DNA of 64,000 nucleotides from Pichia kudriavzevii (Eukaryota > Ascomycota > Pichiomycetes > Pichiales > Pichiaceae): positions 558,001-622,000 of the forward strand of contig NC_042509.1 in the NCBI RefSeq assembly GCF_003054445.1, in the 5' to 3' direction. Below, in pieces: positions 37,496 through 46,634 of this stretch (the stretch's first letter is position 1; each line of letters opens with the position of its first letter). The translations under genes and the position numbers were made by a program. The notes beneath the pieces are model-generated. The model saw only the letters and a program-made list of their open reading frames with translations, did no database searches and was not told the origin of the DNA.

Positions 37496-39100
37496 TCATA
37501 TGCGGTTCTGTTTATGCGAAATATGCGACCTATTCCAATGTCTAATATACTCATGGAAACCGTGGGTTTTGTCACCTTTGAGGAAACAGACATTACATCC
37601 CTCATAAGGACACCTAAAACCTACCGTTTCGGACCAGATGTTTTTTCCAAGCTTATAGCAAACAAATCCGGATTGTGGAAGCTTTGCTACTTCACCTGAC
37701 GAACTAATACCATGTGTATTGATAAGATGGCCTCGGTAACACGAATTATTCCGTTCATAGAAAAGTTGATCAAAAGACCGAACATCACTTACTTTACAGA
37801 AAGGACAAAGTGAAGGATAATCTCTTTTAAGTCTCTTTCCGGATTCTGTGTATTGTTGCTTCTTATAATATCTTTTAATTTTTGGATCGTAATCGTTCTT
37901 CATCTCTGTAGATATATATATATACGCGTCACTACCGTGTTTTTGAGCAAATTCCAAAGTGTATCCATTTGGTGAGTTATAATTTTCGAATGTTTTCAAG
38001 TTTGGAAGTGTTGGAACCAACTGTTTTGAGCATCCATAAGATGTTTTTGTAATTTTGAAGCAACCATCGCAAATATGACTTGAATGCTCAATTTTTCTTA
38101 AATGAAAAGCATCTTCGAAAACGGTTGGCAAGCAATTCAAAAAAACGTTCTTTTGGAGTAGCTCGTACGTGTCTCTTGGATTGATAATATTCACTGATAC
38201 GGCGGGTGCTAGTTCCGCACTTTTAAGGGGCGTTTCTAGATTGGGTGAAGATAATGAAACGCCAATGGCTTGGTTTGTGTTTGATACAAAATACTGACCG
38301 GGGTGTTCGTTTTCAATGACATTGGCGTTCACTATTTTTTCTTCTTCTCCTCTAGACACATAGTATTGACTACTCATTGTATAGAGTTTATTTGAATCTT
38401 CCAGAAGAGCATAATTTGTAATACTTTCTTGTCCTTGTTGGCTAGACATTTGGTCTTCTCTCGATGAATAATCATATTTAGATTCAAACAAACACGTAAT
38501 CAATGGCTCACTTTTAAGAGAAAGCAACTTGGAACCAATCTCTTCTGATCCTGTCCTAGTGCTTTCGTTATTCCGTGCGATACATTTTGTTTTGTAGTGA
38601 TTTAAATCCAAAGAATTGCAAGTTAAATCAGTTGGGTTCGCTGTTTCAACATATTCGTTATTCAACTGACTTAAAATATTCAGGGATTGTCTAATAACGG
38701 AAAGTTCATTTTTGGGTAAGTGTTTATTATCGTTACTGAGGTCATATTGTTGAAGGTTGTAGTTATGTATAGTATTATTTGGAGTATTGTTCTCGAATGC
38801 TTCATTGGTACTGATAGTAGTTGAAGAGCTATGATACTGCCAATTTTTCCAGCATGTGTCATCAGTTTTTGTTGGTGAAATCATAGTGGCTATCTGTGTA
38901 CCCATTCCATCATAGCTTCTTAAAAATGGAAGACTGTTTGCTTCCGTCAGTACTTGTTCAAAGTAAGAAAATGAGTCTGTAAACTCATCAAAAGAATCAC
39001 TTGCAGCTGGGTCAAAGTTTGAAGCACCTTCAAGAGATATTTCCCTATAATGCAATTTTTCAGAAACTTCCTGTTGACTAGTACTGTGGAACTCAGGCAT
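37496..39100 (-). CDS. Rua1-type transcription regulator (C-terminal zinc-binding domain)
   Basis: A 534-residue probable regulator. The first 330 residues are Ser/Asn-rich and lack known domains. The C-terminal 200 residues look like the fungal Rua1/DUF4451 domain: HICDGCFKITKTSYGC, then DYPSLCPFCKV, FYERNNSCYRGHLINTHGISSSG, and a final finger-like part with GFRCPYEGCNVCF...HEYIRHWNRSH. Ustilago Rua1 controls glycolipid production; roles in yeasts are mostly unknown. The start is the ATG at 39100, divergent from the PDH-kinase-like gene. The last part resembles a C2H2 finger and could contact DNA. Family call moderate to good. Confidence 0.7.
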   Translation of the reverse strand: MPEFHSTSQQEVSEKLHYREISLEGASNFDPAASDSFDEFTDSFSYFEQVLTEANSLPFLRSYDGMGTQIATMISPTKTDDTCWKNWQYHSSSTTISTNEAFENNTPNNTIHNYNLQQYDLSNDNKHLPKNELSVIRQSLNILSQLNNEYVETANPTDLTCNSLDLNHYKTKCIARNNESTRTGSEEIGSKLLSLKSEPLITCLFESKYDYSSREDQMSSQQGQESITNYALLEDSNKLYTMSSQYYVSRGEEEKIVNANVIENEHPGQYFVSNTNQAIGVSLSSPNLETPLKSAELAPAVSVNIINPRDTYELLQKNVFLNCLPTVFEDAFHLRKIEHSSHICDGCFKITKTSYGCSKQLVPTLPNLKTFENYNSPNGYTLEFAQKHGSDAYIYISTEMKNDYDPKIKRYYKKQQYTESGKRLKRDYPSLCPFCKVSDVRSFDQLFYERNNSCYRGHLINTHGISSSGEVAKLPQSGFVCYKLGKNIWSETVGFRCPYEGCNVCFLKGDKTHGFHEYIRHWNRSHISHKQNRI

Positions 39101-39700
39101 ATTCCTTTCTGCTGTTTAAAAGGTAGCAATGCCAATATGAGCTTTAGTTTAGAAATAAACAAGCAATGAACGGTGAAGCACTGACAGTAAAAAGGAAAGG
39201 CAGATAAATTCCTAAACGGAAAAACCTTCCTGTTTTATTACCGATAAAGGATTCTGAAAACAACAGAATATCAACAAAAAGGGTAACATTATATTGTAGA
39301 AGAGTTCCAGACACTGAATAAGCAGAAAATCTGCCGATATACGCTGGTCCCTTCCCTTTCTTCCCCCCCCCTCCTTAAACTAAACAATTGGTGCTAGTGT
39401 AAATATGACTGTTATTATTATAAACCTTTCCAGATGCAAGATGATTACTTTAGTTGTTAAAGTAAATGTACAAAATTATTTCACTCATTATTAGCTGTAT
39501 GGATTTTTATAGTTCTTATAATCCTTGTGCTTACGTAATCATTCCCGACCCGGATCTGCTTTTTCCATGAGCCGGGACAATATTTCACTTTTCCCCAGCA
39601 TGGGTCCCTACAGATAATAACTTTACCGGAATAGTTTTCTCGTATTGGCGGAACCAGACCATTCAGAGTTTGGTAGAAGTAGGGTGATACAATAAACAAT
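39101..39700. other. 600-bp divergent promoter, Rua1-like and mitochondrial kinase genes
   Basis: A pyrimidine-rich run with eight C in a row is near 39363-39376. A minus-strand frame of 110 codons (39481-39813) overlaps the kinase start and has no known domain. Nothing else recognised. Confidence 0.55.
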
Positions 39701-40645
39701 ATGTTGAAGGCCTTTACTTCTCTTTTCAAAAACTCAGGAGGGAAAGTGACACCTAAGATTGTGTTGACCCCGGAGATACTCAGTAGTAGAGAAGGTGTCA
39801 CGAACAAGCTCAAAGATCTCTATAGTACACAGATCAAGCTGTTAAGTTCTAAAAGAGATGCTAAGATACCTGTTGTGAATCACTATGTTGAACTGCTGGA
39901 ACAGTATGAGAAACAGAATGAAGAATTGCACAAGCTAAACCCCTTAGATGAGGGATTATCCCAGGAATCATTCATTGAACTACTTGATAATCAACTGTCG
40001 GTTAAAGTGGAAGAATTGGCAAAAATTAACTCAAAACTCTCCTTTGAAGATCTAAGCAATTTAAATGCAGTATATAGTGACTCAATAGATAGGTTTTTTT
40101 GGGATTTCCACACAAACCGTATAACATCAACCTACACATTAAAGGAATACATTGACCCAGAGCCACTAATGAAAGTGCACGATGCACGAAGTATCGTTGA
40201 ACAATCGATTCAAACAACATCACAGATATTATCTTTGAACGACTATCCCGTGCCTACGTTTGAGATAGATTCCATACCTTTGAAAGTCAAATGTGTTGCT
40301 CCCCATCTTATACATATTATGTTTGAATTGTTTAAGAATTCAACACTACCATCCATTTCGAGGAAAAAGCCAATTATTGTTCGTGTTACTGATGAAGACG
40401 GATTTGTGATGTTTGAAATAGCTGATCGTGGAGGCGGTATGCCGGACTCTTCATTGGATAAAATTTGGCAATTCCATTATACCACTTCAAAGATCAGTGA
40501 GCGTGATCCGATTCACGGATTTGGCATGGGATTGCCATTATGTAAAGTGTTTGCGGATTTTAATAGTGGAAAACTATCAATGGTCAACCATGAACACTTT
40601 GGCGTCTCTGTATTTTTGAAAATTCCAAGAGCGTTTAAAGACTAA
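39701..40645 (+). CDS. Mitochondrial PDH/BCKDH kinase-like protein (Pkp1/Pkp2 type)
   Basis: Kinases of this group phosphorylate E1-alpha of pyruvate or branched-chain dehydrogenase in the matrix. The 314-residue protein has a C-terminal GHKL ATP-binding domain: N-box HIMFELFKNS (E209, N213), G1 box ADRGGGMP (D242-G246) and G2 box GFGMGLPLCKVFADFNSG (G273-). The helical N-terminal domain ends with SIDRFFWDFHTNRITSTYTLKEYI, the family's DxFxxxRI position. Two oddities: it is about 80-150 residues shorter than S. cerevisiae Pkp1/Pkp2, missing the usual N-terminal start, and the QH pair usual after the RI block is not visible. The ATG at 39701 is the first available. Confidence 0.85.
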   Translation: MLKAFTSLFKNSGGKVTPKIVLTPEILSSREGVTNKLKDLYSTQIKLLSSKRDAKIPVVNHYVELLEQYEKQNEELHKLNPLDEGLSQESFIELLDNQLSVKVEELAKINSKLSFEDLSNLNAVYSDSIDRFFWDFHTNRITSTYTLKEYIDPEPLMKVHDARSIVEQSIQTTSQILSLNDYPVPTFEIDSIPLKVKCVAPHLIHIMFELFKNSTLPSISRKKPIIVRVTDEDGFVMFEIADRGGGMPDSSLDKIWQFHYTTSKISERDPIHGFGMGLPLCKVFADFNSGKLSMVNHEHFGVSVFLKIPRAFKD

Positions 40646-40679
40646 TATCCATTTTATAAAATTATATACTGTACACACC

Positions 40680-42830
40680 TCAGAGATATAAAATCCTTGT
40701 TCTCCTCTTGATCATTTTTGACATTTGCTCTTCCTTCTCAGCCTCCTCTATTTGATACATTAACTCATTGGCATCAGCTTCACACATAACCTCACCTCTG
40801 AATAAGAAATAATCACCTTGAACGTTCAAACCACAAATTACACATTTTAGACAATCGATGTGGAATGCCTCATTGATATCATTTTGTAAACATTCTCCTT
40901 CAACACCTTTATTGCAAATTTGACATAGCGAACCATTAAGTTCATGAAAATGTTCTTCGCAGTATGGCTGGTTATTAAAAACATAACATGAACTGCCCTT
41001 ACTAAATTTGGCACCACATTTATAACATCCAAAACATTTCCTGTGCCACTGTCCAGATAGCTGGTGGTCCTTTGACCAGATCTTCTTTTCTGATTCCAAA
41101 ATATTATGGCCACATTTTCTACATGGACCTTCTCCCGGTGGATAGTAGAGTTCGGCTTCCTCAAATTGAGAAGTTGATGTGAGATCTTGGGTTTGTTTAC
41201 TATCATTTGTAACCTCAATTGCATGCCTATGTTGCAATTCGTCATGCTGGGGGACCTGTGTTATATCATGAGTTATCTTATCATAGTGAGTATCTTCTGG
41301 CGAGGTTGTTGTGGACCGAACATCATTTTGGTAATCATTGACATCTGAAAATAAAGCGGAAGGAGATGGAGTTTTAAAGTGGCGAGGAGGTACTTGAATA
41401 TCCAAAGAATTTAAGCCAAAAGTAATTCCATTAATATCTGATGAATTGTGGGGAGTTTCAAAGTCAGCTGTTTTCAAATTCAGCCCAGGCTCGTGCTCAT
41501 CTTCATAATCTTCATAATCTTCCCCACCTGACTCAATTTCTTCAACCTTTGCAAATGGATTAACCGATTCTGTTTGCGAGGACTGTTCGTAGTTGTTTGT
41601 AATTTCATCATCGGTATTATGGAATGCTGAAAGTTGTTGGTAATCAACAGCATTTTCAAATGGTATCGTTTCATCATATGTATCTTGATCTTCATCATTA
41701 TCATTAATGACCAATGCCGGAATCTTAGTTGTTTCGATCCTTGAATCTTCAATTTCACCCTCCTGGATTATAGACATCTCATTTGCACCAGATTTGGAAT
41801 CATGCTTGTACTCTTGCTCATATTCTGGTTCATCATCTAGGCTTTCCAAGTTATATATTTTCATATCTTCAGTGTGTAAAGTACTGATTCTCTTAATGTG
41901 AGCATCATTTGGAAGCGGATGATAATTCTGAAACTTAGACTCTAAGGAATCGTGTTTAAAAGAATCACGTAAATTGGCCAGTCCTCCTAAAGAATCTTGG
42001 GAATCAGTTGATTTGTGTGCTATACTACTATTTTCCGAGTCAGTGATAGATGATATATTGGTAACTTCTAGCTGAGGTGTTTCAAGTTCAGTTGGTTGTG
42101 GTTCGAGTTCATCGGCTGCATCGGAATCAGAGTCAGGTTCAGAGTGATACGGTCTTGGCCCTGCTATCTTTGGTAAAGATCGTCTTGGAGGTATTTCTAT
42201 TATTGGCTCACTTTGTTTCTGCCATTGCGATTGAATTATATGTTGTTGTTGTTGTTGTTGTTGTTCCTGATTTTGATTATGATTAGAAGGAACAAATTCA
42301 CCCACCATGTCATGAACTACTAATGGCTGAACTATTGTTTCATTCGAAATATTACCAAGATTCATATCCAAAGATGGAGGAGCAATGTCAGGAATTTGAG
42401 GCATCGTAGTAAAGGACCCTGTAGAGGATTGGGATTCTATCTTTAATTTCTCACGTGCATAATGAACCGGTGATTTGGAATTTGTAGGAGAGTGATTTTT
42501 CAATAAATCTGGAGTTGATGTATTCAATGGAGCTGTGGTAAAATTTCTCATTTTAGGCGGTCTTGGCAGAGAATTTGTTGATACATTATCATTTCCAGAA
42601 ACACGATAACCTTTAGGGGCGTTTAAGCTATTCAACGGTACAGATACACTCCTAGTATTATGCGGAGGCTTATAGACATCAAACCCTGCCCTCTCCATGA
42701 CTCCCCGAACACGTACTTTAGTTGTCAAGGGTGGGAAAGCTGAATGGAATTTAACCTGAGGGCTCTTGGTTTTCAGAAAATCAGGGAGTGAATTCAGTTC
42801 AAGTTTTTGATCGGATGCTGAGTACGACAT
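40680..42830 (-). CDS. PXL1: Paxillin-like LIM protein Pxl1
   Basis: Pxl1 is a LIM protein of polarised growth sites and the cytokinetic ring that binds Rho1 pathway parts. The 716-residue protein (S. cerevisiae: 706) is mostly disordered with Ser, Asn and acidic stretches and a short Gln run near residue 193. Two LIM domains sit at the C-terminus. LIM1 starts CRKCGHNILESE with WHRKCFGCYKCG and ends YCEEHFH; LIM2 starts CQICNKGV with FHIDCLKCVICG and ends VMCEADAN. A basic end (KMIKRRTRILYL) follows. The start is the ATG at 42830. Its stop is 34 bp from the end of the convergent kinase-like gene. Confidence 0.85.
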   Translation of the reverse strand: MSYSASDQKLELNSLPDFLKTKSPQVKFHSAFPPLTTKVRVRGVMERAGFDVYKPPHNTRSVSVPLNSLNAPKGYRVSGNDNVSTNSLPRPPKMRNFTTAPLNTSTPDLLKNHSPTNSKSPVHYAREKLKIESQSSTGSFTTMPQIPDIAPPSLDMNLGNISNETIVQPLVVHDMVGEFVPSNHNQNQEQQQQQQQHIIQSQWQKQSEPIIEIPPRRSLPKIAGPRPYHSEPDSDSDAADELEPQPTELETPQLEVTNISSITDSENSSIAHKSTDSQDSLGGLANLRDSFKHDSLESKFQNYHPLPNDAHIKRISTLHTEDMKIYNLESLDDEPEYEQEYKHDSKSGANEMSIIQEGEIEDSRIETTKIPALVINDNDEDQDTYDETIPFENAVDYQQLSAFHNTDDEITNNYEQSSQTESVNPFAKVEEIESGGEDYEDYEDEHEPGLNLKTADFETPHNSSDINGITFGLNSLDIQVPPRHFKTPSPSALFSDVNDYQNDVRSTTTSPEDTHYDKITHDITQVPQHDELQHRHAIEVTNDSKQTQDLTSTSQFEEAELYYPPGEGPCRKCGHNILESEKKIWSKDHQLSGQWHRKCFGCYKCGAKFSKGSSCYVFNNQPYCEEHFHELNGSLCQICNKGVEGECLQNDINEAFHIDCLKCVICGLNVQGDYFLFRGEVMCEADANELMYQIEEAEKEEQMSKMIKRRTRILYL

Positions 42831-43105
42831 TGCCTTTATGAAATCGTCAGGATTATTCTGCTTGGCTTAGAAGTATCGTAAGGAACTGGAGGAAGATGTA
42901 AAGGGTTGTTGATGAGGTTGGAGTGTAGATGTTGTAGGGCCAGATGTGTGCAATCCAGTTAAAAAACGCACAACAGGAGAGATCAACGAGGCACAACGGT
43001 AGACGTAAACAGATGAATTGGGTCGGGATTAAAATAAACAGAAATCCACTCTAAAAAAAAAAAAAATTCATTTAAAAATCACCTAAAAATTTTTTGGACA
43101 TCGAC

Positions 43106-43600
43106 TTAATCGGATCTTTCAAGTAGCGCGTTCTTCTCATGAAATTTGAGCGGGTTTTTAGCCGTCAATGCATAAGCACATTCAATAAGTAAGGTGATTA
43201 GGGCACAGGCGATATAGACATCAACGAAAAATATGGTCCCTAAAGATAGAAAAGATAGGTTCAATAATCCATCGAAGAGGAATTTAAAGTATTCTAGAAG
43301 ATGCAAGATTCCACTTTGTAATGGATTTGAAATTTCTCTAACGTGGACACTCTTTGAACAGATTTTCCCCTCTCCTTTCTCTTTGACAACTTCTTCGGTG
43401 GGGTTCCCAATTATGCTATCAGCTAGTGTTGTAGTTGCAGGTGTAGAGACTATGGCAGAGTACGCTGAGAGAGCGCTGACTCCGTCATCTTCCGCATCAG
43501 AGAGGCCATCACTGAAACCGCTCCCGATACTGCCAATGCTATGTGGGATTAGCGGGACTGTTGAAGAACATTCTGGCATATACGTTTCCTCGTTATTCAT
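43106..43600 (-). CDS. Hypothetical small membrane protein
   Basis: I do not recognise this 164-residue protein. From the ATG at 43600 the first 100 residues are Ser/Gly/acidic and probably cytosolic. A hydrophobic stretch of about 40 residues (FLFDGLLNLSFLSLGTIFF then VDVYIACALITLLIECAYAL) near 110-150 could be a helical hairpin or two membrane spans, followed by a short charged tail. The frame is open further up without an ATG near the TVP38 end except at codons that overlap TVP38; the 43600 start leaves 106 bp to TVP38. It is small and single-copy here, so moderate confidence that it is a gene. Confidence 0.55.
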   Translation of the reverse strand: MNNEETYMPECSSTVPLIPHSIGSIGSGFSDGLSDAEDDGVSALSAYSAIVSTPATTTLADSIIGNPTEEVVKEKGEGKICSKSVHVREISNPLQSGILHLLEYFKFLFDGLLNLSFLSLGTIFFVDVYIACALITLLIECAYALTAKNPLKFHEKNALLERSD

Positions 43601-43706
43601 TATAGTAAGACGGAATATGTTTGTAAATAAAGAGAAACAAGTGGAAGTTATACCTATAGAGAAAAAGAACGGAGTACTTGCTCTAATACAAGGATATCCA
43701 TCCATA

Positions 43707-44522
43707 CTACAGTGGAATTGCTGAAGGCTCATGAGTATCTCGAAATTGATCCTCGCCCTCCCCGCGCTGAGCCGCCATAGTGGTGAGCCTCTTATATATA
43801 AGGGCACTCAAAGCCGCAAAGGCTGCACCGGTACCTATTAGAAAGAGAAGACGGACACTTGTTGGGATTGATCCTGGAGTACCTTCGCCAATGGATGCAA
43901 GTTGGATCCCCATAAAGATATGGAGAAGGTATTTGGGCGAAGAAATGATACATGCTATAAGGAAAGTCCATGTGTTAAGCCCTGGAACACATGCGAGAGC
44001 TCCATTAGTGAGGGAATAAGGAAGAGGACTCAACTTCACAAGTAGGAGTGCAAATGTCTCTTCAAGAAACGATGTACTTTCGTTGGTGATTGCAGAGACT
44101 GCAACTTGCAAAGACGGATGAAGAGCCACCAGACGTTTGGCCTTCTCTTGGAGGAAAACTCTGCAAGTTACCATGGACAGTGTTGACATGACCGACGCGA
44201 CGGTTCCGACAAGAAAAATTCCATTCCATCCATATACAGCCCCCACAAGAATAGCCAATGTTGAGAAGCCAGCCAAGGGGGGGAAGGAAACAACTGACAA
44301 CAAGACTCCAAAGAGTGCACGACCACGCCACCCTGATTGTCTGAGTGTTTCTGCATAGTCAAGAACAAGTGCAGTAATGCGTCCGTGAAAGATAACAACC
44401 ACAAAAGCACAAGCCAAATTAACAACGGCAAGGCATCCGAGAGCTATCTTCCCCTTTGTTGAGAGACCGGAATACCATTCACGGGCCGTAGTTAAGGCCT
44501 CCTTATAACGAATGTTGTTCAT
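43707..44522 (-). CDS. TVP38: Tvp38/DedA-family Golgi membrane protein
   Basis: Tvp38 belongs to the VTT (SNARE-associated/DedA) family, related to TMEM41B/VMP1 scramblases, and sits in Tlg2-containing Golgi membranes. The 271-residue protein has four or five hydrophobic segments. FSTLAILVGAVYGWNGIFLVGTVASVMSTLSMVTCRVF (residues about 83-122) is the central re-entrant block, and LVKLSPLPYSLTNGALACVPGLNTWTFLIACIISSPKYLLHIFMG (about 160-205) holds the conserved arginine-like position as LVKLSP rather than FxRLxP. S. cerevisiae Tvp38 is 337 residues, so this is shorter. The start is the ATG at 44522. Confidence 0.88.
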   Translation of the reverse strand: MNNIRYKEALTTAREWYSGLSTKGKIALGCLAVVNLACAFVVVIFHGRITALVLDYAETLRQSGWRGRALFGVLLSVVSFPPLAGFSTLAILVGAVYGWNGIFLVGTVASVMSTLSMVTCRVFLQEKAKRLVALHPSLQVAVSAITNESTSFLEETFALLLVKLSPLPYSLTNGALACVPGLNTWTFLIACIISSPKYLLHIFMGIQLASIGEGTPGSIPTSVRLLFLIGTGAAFAALSALIYKRLTTMAAQRGEGEDQFRDTHEPSAIPL

Positions 44523-44730
44523 TATGATTATGGTGAAAAAAAAAGATGTGGATACTATCTAATTTGGATATTTATAGAGGATAATCATTGAGCTTGATTT
44601 GTACAAGAAAATTTAGAACCTCTCGCAGTATTTGAAATGCTGGAGTTCTATATCCAATGTAAAAATCTCAATGCACCTACCACTTGCACCATTCGATTAA
44701 TACGTCTAGCAAAAAGTAAAATTTGGGTAA

Positions 44731-46590
44731 ATGATGCGTTTGTTTCGAGCTCTACAACATCGGTATACCCGTATGAAGCGTTTCCGTGTGCCCAAATGGA
44801 TCACGACTCTCATCAATGTGATTTTGATATATTTTTCTTACAAGGCTTTGGTCATAACCTATGAATCATACTCTCTAGATGAACCTCTTTGGCATGTGAC
44901 AAAGCATCATTTGAACAAGCCTTTTTACCCGCCAAATGACTATTTTGCTGGTGGATCTAAGAAACCATTGAAACATTCTAATATCAGAGTCATGCTTCAA
45001 AACGAACATTACAAATCACTAGTTGCTTCCGAGCTCAACTATACCAGCTATTTCGAAGACCTTGAAGAAACAGTATATTCATTAGAACCACTGCAATATA
45101 CAGGTGATTTCCAATCATTTATGGAAAGTTATACATCCCGATGCAGGAATCTGTCCTTATCATTTTCACATCCCGAACGCAGTATAACGAACAACGGTAA
45201 GCCTGTCATTTGGGATACGATTTTTCTTGATAATCCCTATGAGACTTTATCAAGAAACGATCTATTGATTATGAGCTTTGATGAGATTTTCCTCCATGAC
45301 TTGTCTTTAAAGCACGAAGGAATTATACAAAGTTTACCATCTGGAAATCAGAAGTATTTTTCAAATTCAGGATATGTAGTTATAGGTGGTGGCATCTATT
45401 CATGGTATGCTTTACTTACCATCCAAACTCTGAGAAATTCGGGTTCTTCATTGCCTGTGGAGGTGATGATTCCTAGCAATAATGAAATCGATGAAGAGTA
45501 CTGTCAGCTCCTGACTAGATGGAATGCTAAATGCATCTCCTTTGAAGATATATATGGGCCCACAGTTCTGTCCCTTGGTGTTAGAGGGTACCAATTAAAG
45601 GCTATGGCTATAATTGGCTCTTCATTTTCTAATGTCTTGTATTTAGATTCGGACATACTTATCTTGAAAAACCCTGATAAACTATTTACCTCTACCGTAT
45701 TTGAAAAGTTTGGCTTTATTACGTGGCCTGATTTCTGGAGACGTACAACTTCACCGCTCCTATACGAGACGATAGGACATGTTGGAGGTAGTGTGCGATT
45801 TCTTAACGACTTTTGGAGTGGCAGGAAGGGTGAAAACTACCATGACAGGCAAGGAACTTTAGCAGAGTGGTCTACCGAGGCTGGTCTGCTTCTCATCAAT
45901 AAAGCAACACATTTTTCTATGCTACTGCTTGCACTATACTACAACCTAAATGGCCCTGCTGGTTACTATCCACTATTGTCGCAAGGAGGTGCAGGAGAAG
46001 GTGACAAGGAGACATGGGCCCTATCCGCACTCGTACTAAACTCCACACATTGGCAAGTTAATAAATACCCAGGGAAAACATACGGTACATGGATGAAGAA
46101 TGTCAATTGGTTTGTTGACAGCGGAATTGTTCAGTTTGATGCTGAGGATGATTTCTATGGTATTTCCCACTTGAATGAATACCATAATGAGTGGGAAAGT
46201 GAAATCAATTATAATTATGATTACATGTTTGGGAAACACGCATACCAGATGCAAGAGGTTATACCACCGAAGAGTGGGGTGCCCATAAAGGAACCACGGA
46301 AAATGTTTTATCACCTCCACTCGCCAAAGTTAGATCCATGGGATTACGTTTTAGATAACCTATTCGTTGATCGTAGCAACAGACCTTTAAGGAATTTTGG
46401 AACTATAGAGGATCTTGGCTGGGATTTGGAAAGATGGATTTGGGAATACATTGAGCAAGTGTTATGCCATGAGAGTGAGGTTAATCATGCACTTCAAAAT
46501 ATGCAGTGTTTCAACGGTAGGGATTTTAAGAGAGTGTGTACCGAGGACGGTAGATTAAAGTCTCGTATTGAGTGGTTGAAGAAGAACTAA
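44731..46590 (+). CDS. Mnn2/Mnn5-type alpha-1,2-mannosyltransferase
   Basis: A type II Golgi enzyme that adds branches to the N-glycan outer chain. The 619-residue protein has a short basic cytosolic tail, a signal anchor (ITTLINVILIYFSYKALVI, residues about 24-42) and a lumenal catalytic domain. Family blocks are GYVVIGGGIYSWYALLTIQTLRNSGSSLPVEVMIP near residue 210, YQLKAMAIIGSSFSNVLYLDSDILILKNPD near 288 (DSD is the metal-binding DXD), and WPDFWRRTTSP near 332. These fit the MNN2/MNN5 (Pfam Mannosyl_trans3) group better than MNN1. It starts with two ATGs at 44731 and 44734. Confidence 0.88.
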   Translation: MMRLFRALQHRYTRMKRFRVPKWITTLINVILIYFSYKALVITYESYSLDEPLWHVTKHHLNKPFYPPNDYFAGGSKKPLKHSNIRVMLQNEHYKSLVASELNYTSYFEDLEETVYSLEPLQYTGDFQSFMESYTSRCRNLSLSFSHPERSITNNGKPVIWDTIFLDNPYETLSRNDLLIMSFDEIFLHDLSLKHEGIIQSLPSGNQKYFSNSGYVVIGGGIYSWYALLTIQTLRNSGSSLPVEVMIPSNNEIDEEYCQLLTRWNAKCISFEDIYGPTVLSLGVRGYQLKAMAIIGSSFSNVLYLDSDILILKNPDKLFTSTVFEKFGFITWPDFWRRTTSPLLYETIGHVGGSVRFLNDFWSGRKGENYHDRQGTLAEWSTEAGLLLINKATHFSMLLLALYYNLNGPAGYYPLLSQGGAGEGDKETWALSALVLNSTHWQVNKYPGKTYGTWMKNVNWFVDSGIVQFDAEDDFYGISHLNEYHNEWESEINYNYDYMFGKHAYQMQEVIPPKSGVPIKEPRKMFYHLHSPKLDPWDYVLDNLFVDRSNRPLRNFGTIEDLGWDLERWIWEYIEQVLCHESEVNHALQNMQCFNGRDFKRVCTEDGRLKSRIEWLKKN

Positions 46591-46634
46591 TTAGCGCATT
46601 AGGTATATATATATATATGTATATATTCTGAAAG

